From positions 1,240,001-1,304,000 of the forward strand of contig OX337228.1 in assembly GCA_946965045.2 (NCBI GenBank): 64,000 bases of DNA. The letters are read 5' to 3'. Shown in pieces: positions 55,391-64,000 of the stretch. Both the position numbers and the translations under genes were made by a program. The stretch's first letter is position 1, and every line of letters starts with the position of its first letter. A model generated the notes under the pieces. The model saw only the letters and a list, made by a program, of their open reading frames with translations. It was not told the origin of the DNA and did no database searches. This DNA is from Epithemia pelagica (Eukaryota > Bacillariophyta > Bacillariophyceae > Surirellales > Surirellaceae).

Positions 55391-56791
55391 ATGACTACTC
55401 CAGTCGATTCCATCCGAGAGGAGGACGCTCCTCCAAACTGCCGCAGCAACCAGGAGGAAGAAGTACGACCATCCTCACAAACCGAGGTCTCACCAACATC
55501 ATCATCATCATCATCATCTGGTCGTGTCAAGGAAAATGTCTGTGGCGATCAAACCTTGCGAGAGAGTGCCATGTCGGCATCCAGTTTGTTGGCCCTTTCC
55601 TTTGTCGAACTTCCTCCTGGCTTTTCCCAAAGGAGCAGCAGCAGCAGCAGGAACAGCCATTGTAGAGATCCTCCTCTTCCTCCACCCAGCAGCAGCAGCA
55701 GCACTACGAGACCATTTTCGGAGACTGCGGCCACGGACGCCATGTACGTGTCCTCCTCGTCATCGACCTGTACGCGCGAAAGCGATGCCGGAACCAGTTC
55801 GGATGTGGACAGTGGTGTCCCAACCACGATGACGACGACTCGAATGACAACCACTCCACAGTTGGATCGAACCACTTCCGACAAACTCAATGCCAAAATT
55901 TCCAGTCGGAAAACCAGTCGGCAAGGCCGTTCGACACAACGATGGGTCCAAGAGTCGACAACGACATCGACGACGACATGTTCCAGTACCAACAGCAACA
56001 GCTCGAACAGCCGCATTCGGTTGGTGACGGGCTGCGTTCCTATTTTGCGAGGTGGCAAAATCTTGTTTGTGTCAGCGCGTGGCAAACCAGAATGGATTCT
56101 CCCCAAGGGAGGATGGGAACAAGATGAAACCATGCAAGAATCGGCCGTTCGAGAATGTTTTGAAGAAGCCGGTGTCTTGGGCATTTTGGGACCGCCCTTG
56201 CAACCCGTCGAATACGAAACGCGCAAAGCCAAGAAGCGGCGACTCGAACAAGAACAGCAACAACAACAGCAAATACGCCAGCAAGAACAACAACAACAAG
56301 AAGAAGAAATCAAAACGAATCACGAATCCACAACAACACAGATGGACAACACAGCGGAACCCTTGCATTCTACGTGTGACGGCAGTGACAGCCATGACAT
56401 AGCAACCATTTCTTCGAAACGAAGAAGAATAGAGGGTGACACCACTTCTTCTTCTACCAATGAACCCTCTTCGTCGTCGTCGTATTGCAAGGTACGCATG
56501 ACTCTCTTTCCCCTGTACGTGTCTCAAGTGTGGGAAAAATGGCCGGAAGATGGTCGCTTTCGGACCGCTGTGGATTTGGACCAAGCCATTCAACTCTTGG
56601 ATCGGCGTCCGGAATTTCAACAAGTTTTGAAACAAGTCAAATCTCGAGGCCTGCATCACTTGCTCGTCTCCTCCTCGTCGCCGCCGACCACCACAAATAC
56701 TACGAGTAGTAGTAGTCATCACAACCACTCAAACAAGGACGGAACAGAAACCGCCGACAGTGAAACACCCGTGGTGATCGAGTCCTCCTAA
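55391..56791 (+). CDS. Nudix hydrolase (diphosphoinositol polyphosphate phosphatase-like)
   Basis: Hydrolyses nucleoside diphosphate-X type or inositol pyrophosphate substrates. A single exon of 466 residues. The first about 210 residues are Ser/Thr-rich and probably disordered. The fold starts at VTGCVPILRGGKILFVSARG. The Nudix box at about 240-262 fits GX5EX7REUXEEXGU completely (starting GGWEQDE, then RECFEEAGV), preceded by WILPKGGW as in DIPP enzymes. The fold is then split by a Gln/Glu-rich and Lys/Arg-rich insertion of about 100 residues before the last strands (VRMTLFPLYVSQVWEKWPE...FRTAVDLDQAIQLL). A KKRRLEQE stretch may act as a nuclear signal. Confidence 0.85.
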   Translation: MTTPVDSIREEDAPPNCRSNQEEEVRPSSQTEVSPTSSSSSSSGRVKENVCGDQTLRESAMSASSLLALSFVELPPGFSQRSSSSSRNSHCRDPPLPPPSSSSSTTRPFSETAATDAMYVSSSSSTCTRESDAGTSSDVDSGVPTTMTTTRMTTTPQLDRTTSDKLNAKISSRKTSRQGRSTQRWVQESTTTSTTTCSSTNSNSSNSRIRLVTGCVPILRGGKILFVSARGKPEWILPKGGWEQDETMQESAVRECFEEAGVLGILGPPLQPVEYETRKAKKRRLEQEQQQQQQIRQQEQQQQEEEIKTNHESTTTQMDNTAEPLHSTCDGSDSHDIATISSKRRRIEGDTTSSSTNEPSSSSSYCKVRMTLFPLYVSQVWEKWPEDGRFRTAVDLDQAIQLLDRRPEFQQVLKQVKSRGLHHLLVSSSSPPTTTNTTSSSSHHNHSNKDGTETADSETPVVIESS

Positions 56792-57234
56792 AAAGTGACG
56801 CCGTCATGCGCATCCAAACCATCACGCCCACCAGATACCATCCAACACACACACACACAAGAGCCCAGTGCCACCACAAACGCAACGACCTACCGCGCCG
56901 GTGATTGCTCCCCACACGGTTTTGTACAAATACTACTACTCCTACGAAACTAATCTCAAGCTATACGAATCTATCGACTATACTATACACACGCAAGCAG
57001 ATTACTACTATAAAAAAGACCAATGACAATAGAGAGAGACGCAGATTTTGTTCCTGTAGCTTATTGGTTGTCTTTTTGTATTCTGTGCACACACAAACCG
57101 ACCAAGAATCCTTGCTATTCCCACGTTTCCTCCGCTAGAAAGGTACACAAGAAGAACAACCATAACAATACAAAGAGAGAAACCGATTTTGCGCTCCAAT
57201 CGAAAATGGGGTTCTACGCACACTACTTAGGTAG
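56792..57234. other. Intergenic region between Nudix and seipin genes
   Basis: 443 bp between convergent genes; a CA-rich run is near 56847-56861. Nothing else is seen. Confidence 0.4.
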
Positions 57235-58947
57235 TTACAAATCTTCCCAACTGCTTGGGCTATCCGAGTTGCACCACAATTCATCGTTCGGCGGGACACG
57301 TCGATCTGGATCCGCGTCATTCCGTGTTGATGGACGAGTCTCCCCCCGAACAGGCTCCCACTCGTTGGTAGTATTCTCATTCGGAGTAGAATTTGGTGGG
57401 GCATATCGATGAGAACTGGAACTGGACGGCGGTGCCGCATCCGATGCGGTCGAATGGGCGTCGTGATAATAGGAATACTCTTCCACAAAGTAGTCGTCGT
57501 CCTCCAAGTTGACATTGTCCAGATCCAGGTCACAGGGAGGTTCTTGTCGGGCAAATGCCGCATGAGACATGCCACGGACCAGGGCACATGTGGCTTTCCA
57601 AAGGAGCCATTGAACAAGCATACATACCAGCGTTCCCACACTCCAGCAACAATAGTACCACGTGACGACAAGTTCTTGCAGTGAATTCATCTCTTGTCCA
57701 ATGCGAATCGTCGCCTCATCCACTTCGATCGGTTCCATGTACCGACACTTGTCGTCCTTCTTGATGTCAAGACGGCCCATGACAAGGCCAATAGAAACAA
57801 ATTGCTGCAACAAGAACACAATGACAACTCTGTGAGCATAACAATACACACTCCATATCACAACTACACAATCACCTGTGATTGTATACACCAGTGCACG
57901 TACCAGAGGATGTTGCAGACTTTCGACATAGTGTCGAAACGGCCAGACCGAGACTGTTCGAGATTCGTGAATGGCACCCATCAAGAGGGCCGGCAAAAGG
58001 ACGAGTTTGCGAATCACTCCAATCCAAGTACTTTCGTACGGCAATCGCGTCCAACACTCGGATGAAGCCAACAATAACGAGGGTTTTGGCGTCGTGCTTT
58101 TGCTGTCCCTGTCCTCCCTGGACGAATTGTACATTGTCGATGATGATGTTGCGGGTGACGAGGAAAAGAGTTGTACAACAATGCCAAACATGCCGGCTTG
58201 TTGATTGCGGAGCGATTCCGGCAATTCAAGGGTCAGTTGAAAATAATATCGTTGTCCTGATTGAAGGATACGATGTGTCGCCTGTGGCGGGGGTTGGACA
58301 CTGGGATGATGCGCTGTCCAAGCCGAATCATGTCTCGCAGCAAACAAGTCCAAGGTGGCAAACGGATCTTGATGAAACAAAGGATGGGACACGGTTGGTG
58401 GAGGAGGAGGCCTGTTGGTGGCGGATCCCCACTCATGGTCACCGTCATCCATCGCAGTCTCAAAGATGAACTCTTGTTGCAAGTATTCCTGTTGTTGCCT
58501 TAGCAGAGCAACTTGATCGCCCCTGAAACCAGGATTCCTCGTTGTCAGAGGCATTCTTCTGGCATGGTACTGAAAGAAGACCTTGCGCACCGCAACTTCA
58601 CGCGGCATCATGGCATGATACAAAATCCAATACGTGCTGGCTGCCATGATGATCCAAACCACAAGTCCCAAGGCTACTTGAATCCACCGGAGCATGCAAG
58701 GAATCAATCCTCCAAATTCTTCACTATTGCCGTGAAACGGAATGTGATCGGGATCCTGTGAAAATGGACCACCATCCGTATCATTGTTTGTCGTAGAGGG
58801 TGGAACGACTACAGCTTCATGGTTGCTTTGTTGTACCCCGTCGGCCATGATTCGAGCGTGTGTCAAGGACAGTTCCATCCATTCGGCAGCCGCTGCAATG
58901 GGTTGTCGCGACTCATTTCTCCTTCTACTACTTGTCAAAGAATCCAT
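57235..58947 (-). CDS. Seipin-like lipid droplet assembly protein, with a probable 99-nt intron
   Basis: ER membrane protein that organises lipid droplet formation. Reading from ATG 58947 gives 570 residues unspliced, or 537 if the 99-nt segment 57903-57805 (GTACGT...TTGCAG, stop-free, multiple of three) is removed. Membrane segments lie near residues 85-105 (WIQVALGLVVWIIMAASTYWI) and after about residue 430 (YYCCWSVGTLVCMLVQWLL), the two-pass layout of seipins. Between them the luminal domain shows YYFQLTLELPESLRNQQAGMF (family: LxLPES..N...GMF), SECWTRLPYES and SVWPFRHYVES. The N- and C-terminal tails are long, acidic and Ser-rich. The last segment ends WEDL. Confidence 0.8.
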   Translation of the reverse strand: MDSLTSSRRRNESRQPIAAAAEWMELSLTHARIMADGVQQSNHEAVVVPPSTTNNDTDGGPFSQDPDHIPFHGNSEEFGGLIPCMLRWIQVALGLVVWIIMAASTYWILYHAMMPREVAVRKVFFQYHARRMPLTTRNPGFRGDQVALLRQQQEYLQQEFIFETAMDDGDHEWGSATNRPPPPPTVSHPLFHQDPFATLDLFAARHDSAWTAHHPSVQPPPQATHRILQSGQRYYFQLTLELPESLRNQQAGMFGIVVQLFSSSPATSSSTMYNSSREDRDSKSTTPKPSLLLASSECWTRLPYESTWIGVIRKLVLLPALLMGAIHESRTVSVWPFRHYVESLQHPLVRALVYTITGDCVVVIWSVYCYAHRVVIVFLLQQFVSIGLVMGRLDIKKDDKCRYMEPIEVDEATIRIGQEMNSLQELVVTWYYCCWSVGTLVCMLVQWLLWKATCALVRGMSHAAFARQEPPCDLDLDNVNLEDDDYFVEEYSYYHDAHSTASDAAPPSSSSSHRYAPPNSTPNENTTNEWEPVRGETRPSTRNDADPDRRVPPNDELWCNSDSPSSWEDL

Positions 58948-59689
58948 TCTCAGGAAAGAGGATGGAACTATCCCGAAGCACCATGCCGCTGTGCTGATCC
59001 GTGTCTCAAGAAACACCACGATGACGGTGTTGCCGCATCATGGAGCAACGAAGACAAACGAAAAATGTAGGGTGGAGCAAAAACTGCTCCTTCTCAATCG
59101 CGCTTAAGTCGTTGTTTCGAAATGGGATGGCACGATCAAACTGTGATCCACGATCAAACTATCTGCTGCGGGTCGATTTCTAGGAGTAGAAGTATTAGCC
59201 TTGCGCGAAAGGTACACAATAATATAACCCCCAAAGCAGAAATCCAGAGCAATTCAAAGATACAAAAACCCATGCGGCGAAACGAAACCGACAAGTCTGT
59301 CTCAATCTCTAAATGGTTTTTGTTCCAGTGATCTCTCTCTTCTCATACGGTACAAAGTGTTGGTGGTGCTATAGATACTGGATTCCGACACAAGGAATGA
59401 AGGATGACCACTCCGATGGGAGCGTTCCATGATTGCAAAAGTGCAACAAGGGCACCGAAACGGATGACTCGGATAGTTCATCATTTTCTAGTTTAGCAAA
59501 TGCAAAAGATATACAGGATTCGTTTTTTGCATTGCCAGGAGAACGTCCCACTGACGACTTTCGCGGCTCCCAACCGCTGAAACAGCCAAACGGTAACGTG
59601 TGGGATGATCCTGCAAGGGAAATTGTTGGATGGTTCGTTTCGTTGTTTGTTGGCACTGTTTCTAATAGATGGAACCCATATCATGTCGG
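58948..59689. other. Interval between seipin and ATG8 genes
   Basis: About 740 bp. A plus-strand frame 59433-59723 (96 codons) overlaps the ATG8 3' end by 34 bases and has no recognised domain. No feature is called. Confidence 0.35.
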
Positions 59690-60319
<630 letters not shown>

Positions 60320-60734
60320 TTTGTGGTTTTGCGTTACAGAGAGAGATCCTTTGTGTGAACAATCGCTCAATTTGTGCTGTCAATCCCAAACGAAGCAATA
60401 CGGAGAAAGGTGTCGAAGGAAATCACATCAAAGTTTCAACAGGGCGGCCGTGTCTGGGTTCTGGGTTCGTCTCGCTGCGCAGAAAAGACGGGGTGCGAAC
60501 TGCGAACACGACTGCGTGGAGGGAAGAACTCCGCCAATGTTGGAAGGACCAAAGGGCATAAGAAGAAGATACTAATTCTCAGTGTTCGCGACTCGAAAGT
60601 ATCACAACAAACTCATTCAGATCGATTCGGGAACGCTACGACAACTTACCCGGATCTTTGGGTCGCCAAAAGATCGCTTTCGTCATCGCGTCCATTTTCT
60701 TGCTTTCTGTTGTTTGTTTGGCAAACCAGAGACC
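60320..60734. other. Divergent interval between ATG8 and CCHC protein gene
   Basis: 415 bp shared upstream region. The downstream frame is open from 60582, but no conserved sequence argues for a start before ATG 60735. Confidence 0.4.
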
Positions 60735-61484
60735 ATGTCGTCGCCACCCGATAGCAACAAAAGCGAGCAAACGAGCACTCCAAAGGCATCATCGTCTTCC
60801 TCCTTGGTTCGGTCCAGCAAACGGCGGCTTGAGTTTGATAATTCCGATGAAACCCAGAAAAAACAAAAGAACCATGGTGCGGCGGCGGTGGCAAATTCTC
60901 CCTCCACTGCTACTACGACGACCCTAGTCCAATCTTCCATTGCCGACGTATGGTCCTCCACGCCTTCCAAACACAAGAAAACGAAGAAACTGCAAGCGGC
61001 AACATCAGCCGCCATTGTCACGCCAGGAGAAGAAGATCATCGTGCCCAACACAAGAGCGACCGCCTGCGTCAAACTCCTACCGCCACGAAAAGCAGCACT
61101 CTGCATCATCCACAACAACAACAACAAGTCCAAGAAAACGAACCAAAGCCCCACCAATCACTACAGTCATCCTCTTCGTTTGTTCCGATTCATGTGTACA
61201 AAAACGTGGGGTACCACCATGTCCCAGGAACGACCGCATTGCCTCGTACCACACAAACCGCCTACGAGTTGGTGTGTCAGTACTATCATGTTCCCAAAGA
61301 CTGGCCTCGTCATGGTAAGGGTCGTTATGTGGGTCCCTTGTCGGGTACTTGCTTTGAAGAACATGTCTTGCAAGCATACACTTTGGGGCAATTGCAGGCC
61401 AAGGATACCGGCGAGAAGGTTTCGATTTGTACCGAATGTGCTACGCTCGGTCATGTCCGTGAGGACTGTCCCTCCTTGTTGTAG
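60735..61484 (+). CDS. Hypothetical protein with C-terminal CCHC zinc knuckle
   Basis: 249 residues from ATG 60735. The first about 150 residues are Ser/Thr/Lys/Gln-rich with basic nuclear-signal-like clusters (SKRRLEF, KHKKTKK). A compact unrecognised segment follows, about 155-225, rich in Tyr, His and Gly (VGYHHVPGTTALP...YYHVPKDWPRHGKGRYVG). The end is a CX2CX4HX4C zinc knuckle (CTECATLGHVREDC), the nucleic-acid-binding type. No retroelement domains are adjacent, so a cellular RNA- or ssDNA-binding role is possible. Function unknown. Confidence 0.6.
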   Translation: MSSPPDSNKSEQTSTPKASSSSSLVRSSKRRLEFDNSDETQKKQKNHGAAAVANSPSTATTTTLVQSSIADVWSSTPSKHKKTKKLQAATSAAIVTPGEEDHRAQHKSDRLRQTPTATKSSTLHHPQQQQQVQENEPKPHQSLQSSSSFVPIHVYKNVGYHHVPGTTALPRTTQTAYELVCQYYHVPKDWPRHGKGRYVGPLSGTCFEEHVLQAYTLGQLQAKDTGEKVSICTECATLGHVREDCPSLL

Positions 61485-62711
61485 ACAAAAATGGTTTCGT
61501 GAAGAGACTTTTTCCAAAACGTGTCGTCGTGGAACCCAGAGAGTGTTGGAAGAATGAAATCCCAATGCTGGTTGCTTCATTCACACACATAAGGAGGCCC
61601 AGATGATTGCCTGTTCACATCTTTGACAAACAGTCCACTCTTACCACTTTACACTACATATTATTGAGATCCCAGCTTGTTACCAACAAACAATGGCCAG
61701 TTCCCTAGTGGGCGTTTCTTTATGTATCAAGAGAAAGGACACTCCTGTCATTCAAAAGACATTCAATTCAGCATTGGTACATGTTTCGGAGGACGCATCC
61801 TTTACCCACATCATGTCACACTATAGAAAACTCTTCATGAGAAACTCAACCCACGAGAGTTACGAAAGCATCAAGGGAGCGAGCCGAGGGGCTGGAAGAG
61901 CGATCGAGGTGCAAAGTCGATCATTCGACCACGGGACGATCACCCAGGCGTCTCGTCAGGTTTCTGTCAAAAGCAGATCCATATGTAAGCCAAATTTTCT
62001 GCCAACGAGCTTCCGTTTCCACCAGAGTCATCAAACTCGTCCAATCAGACCATGAGATTTACATAGCAAAAACTGGGTCGGCACGAGCACAAAAACAATC
62101 GGACGAATAGGAACAGGAAAACATTTGTTTAAACCAGTGCGTAACAAAGAACAGTTCTCAAATTCATGAGTATCAATCATACACAAGACAGCGGTGTGCC
62201 ACGGAACGATGCAAACCAATTCAGGACAGCCAGTCTGTTTGCGGCTACAAAGATGGACGCACTCCGATCGATGGACACAAGAGAACTGGTTTAGTTTATG
62301 CTGTAGGATTTCCAATGGATGTACGGTGTTGCTGCTATGAGACTCTGATTTTGTAAAGTCTTGTTGTGGGTGCGGTTCACCCCCAGCCACAAGAACACCC
62401 TCACCATTAGATTAGAAGATGGATGATCATGGTCTATTTGTCATTGCTGTAGTTTTCGATTGTTGTGGTTGTTGATGATGATTTGCAAGGTTTCCTTTTG
62501 GTTATGGACTGCTCCGTCCAGATCAAACCGGTTTCGTGCCGTTCCCCCAAACCAGGGAAGCCAACCATCATCCAATAAACATACACACACACAAGCAAAC
62601 AGAGCAACAATGCAATTGAGTAGGATAGGAGTCGAGAAGTCTTGACATTGTCCGAGTCTTCCACAAAAGAAAGAGTGAGAGAATTCCTGTGTTTCTTTCT
62701 GCCCTTCGTAT
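61485..62711. other. Intergenic interval without recognised gene
   Basis: About 1.2 kb. The frame at 61693-62055 (120 codons) has no recognised domain and unremarkable composition; not called. Confidence 0.4.
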
Positions 62712-64000
62712 TTAAATGGCGGCAAATCGTTCTTGGGGTCCTCCTGGTGCCACACCCGGTTGTCCCAAGAGACAGGTCAATTCTCGCAACAGGGCCAAAT
62801 TCCGTTCGCGACTGCTGCTATTATGATTGCCATTACCATGTCCATTCGATTGCGAATAATAGGATCCATCGTCTGTTCCAGCAAAGGATGAGGAAGCAAA
62901 CGAAAAGGCGGAATCACCACTTTGACACGAGGCAGCATCGGTGGTATCTACCACAGTCGGAGCCGCATTCACAATGCGATGCACTTCTTGTTGAATGTCT
63001 TGCAAGCGCAAGAGATGCAAATTCGCGGCATGCGCATGAGTATGGGGAGGAGGAGGTGGATGCATCATACCCGCAGTGGTGTTGCTGTTTGGATCCGATT
63101 CGGTTTGCATAAAGACCGTTGAAGGAGGATGCATGGAGGAGGACGGTGCCATGGTTTCCTGTGAGGGAGGTGACGGTTGGTACGGAACGGACAATGACGG
63201 CGAGTTGGATCCAATCATGGCCACAAGTTCCGATTCCAGGGTCCGCAAATATCCCAAGGCTTGAAGAATTTGCGTTTGTTTGTGTTGCAATCGTTTGTAC
63301 TTTTTCATGGACAAAATGGCACCGGTCGCATTTCCACTATTGTATCGGGCCTTGGCACGATCCAAATGGACACGAACCGATTTCCTCATATCCGTTTCTT
63401 GTTGTGTCAAATGGGCCATGCTTGTGTGGATATGCGACAGAATCTGTAGGGGTTGCAAGGGAGGAGGAGCTACGGGCGGTGTTGTTACTGCTCCTCCCGA
63501 CGAAGCAGCAGAAGAAGAAAAGGCTTGATGTGACGATTCACCGCCACCACCACCCACTCCCGGCAACAAGAGTTGTTTCAAATGATTCAAGCTATTTCGA
63601 CGACGAATCTTGTGTGGACTCATGGGTGGTTCCATTCCTCCACCACCAGCTGCGGCGGCTGACGAGCCAGCAGTCGAAGAAGGAGGATGTTGAGAATACC
63701 AGACCATGTTATCTTCTGGGGTGTTTGTCGTTTTGGGGTCATCCACCATCATAGAAGACGATGGTTGAGGATGCTGCTGTTCTTGTGAGGAGGAGGATAA
63801 CGGTGATGGAAGTATTTGCTGCTGGTGATGATAGGATGATTGTGATTGAGGTTGTGTATGTTGCTGTTGTTCGGTCCATGAGGTTGTAGGGACATGGTTG
63901 TTATGATTGTTATTGGAATTAGGATTGAAGGACATGCTTCCCCAAAAATGCATGCCACTCAAACTCGATCGTCGCGTATTCGAAGGAGGATTATTGTTGG
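62712..64000 (-). CDS. Low-complexity protein with helical segment, 5' end beyond window
   Basis: The frame has no stop up to the window edge, so the gene continues past 64000; its first ATG within the window is at 63953-63951. It is rich in Gln, His, Ser, Asn, Pro and Gly. A predicted helical pair, about residues 185-250 counted from 63962 (MRKSVRVHLDRAKARYNSGN, then AILSMKKYKRLQHKQTQIL), loosely resembles Snf7/ESCRT-III hairpins with 'Gly/Asn-x-x-A-I/L-x-x-x-K-K-Y' spacing. Two shorter helices follow (LLRLQDIQQEVHRIVNAAP; ERNLALLRELTCLLGQPG). It ends at TAA near 62714. No confident family. Confidence 0.55.
   Translation of the reverse strand, partial: NNNPPSNTRRSSLSGMHFWGSMSFNPNSNNNHNNHVPTTSWTEQQQHTQPQSQSSYHHQQQILPSPLSSSSQEQQHPQPSSSMMVDDPKTTNTPEDNMVWYSQHPPSSTAGSSAAAAGGGGMEPPMSPHKIRRRNSLNHLKQLLLPGVGGGGGESSHQAFSSSAASSGGAVTTPPVAPPPLQPLQILSHIHTSMAHLTQQETDMRKSVRVHLDRAKARYNSGNATGAILSMKKYKRLQHKQTQILQALGYLRTLESELVAMIGSNSPSLSVPYQPSPPSQETMAPSSSMHPPSTVFMQTESDPNSNTTAGMMHPPPPPHTHAHAANLHLLRLQDIQQEVHRIVNAAPTVVDTTDAASCQSGDSAFSFASSSFAGTDDGSYYSQSNGHGNGNHNSSSRERNLALLRELTCLLGQPGVAPGGPQERFAAI

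Overview
The window looks like nuclear DNA of a diatom, probably pennate; the species cannot be fixed from the sequence alone. Evidence: short GT-AG introns of about 70-270 nt; plastid leaders made of a signal peptide followed by an AxA|FAP junction (aldolase, phosphoglycolate phosphatase); a bacterial-type class II aldolase in the plastid; enolase with a mitochondrial presequence; a chloroplast sensor kinase; and a CoDi-like Ty1/copia element with the protease variant DRGA.

Layout. 1-11.8 kb: a non-LTR-type reverse transcriptase/RNase H gene, open at the window edge, is split by an 8,384-bp Ty1/copia element (2857-11240) with two identical 783-bp LTRs and a 5-bp target duplication. The element carries an extra ORF ahead of its single-frame Gag-Pol. 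Its primer binding site matches the anticodon arm, not the 3' end, of a tRNA-Asn encoded at 31783-31855 in this same window. 12-31.7 kb: a run of central-carbon genes with different predicted compartments: mitochondrial malate dehydrogenase, pyruvate kinase, plastid aldolase, mitochondrial enolase and plastid phosphoglycolate phosphatase, with cytosolic HSP90 and an F-box/beta-helix protein (containing a 200-N assembly gap) among them. A recent 841-bp tandem duplication overlaps the 3' end of the phosphatase gene. 31.8-42 kb: tRNA-Asn, a Golgi-type UDP-glucuronate decarboxylase, a sulfotransferase, a mitochondrial carrier, a repeat- and palindrome-rich gap, and succinyl-CoA:3-ketoacid CoA-transferase. 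42-64 kb: an aspartic protease relic, a Crinkler/RHS-like P-loop protein, chloroplast sensor kinase (CSK), a degenerate DHHC-type acyltransferase, a GT64 glycosyltransferase, a Tudor-like/two-repeat Myb protein, a Nudix hydrolase, a seipin, ATG8, a CCHC zinc-knuckle protein and a low-complexity coiled-coil protein running off the window end.

Functional themes. The carbon genes cover cytosolic/mitochondrial lower glycolysis, plastid Calvin-cycle/glycolytic aldolase and photorespiratory salvage. UDP-glucuronate decarboxylase, the GT64 enzyme and the sulfotransferase fit sulfated polysaccharide synthesis in the secretory pathway. The CoA-transferase, mitochondrial carrier, seipin and ATG8 relate to lipid and turnover metabolism. 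No operon-like organisation is implied; genes lie on both strands with their own introns. Exon boundaries were set by reading frame continuity, splice consensus and known family sequence, without transcript data.
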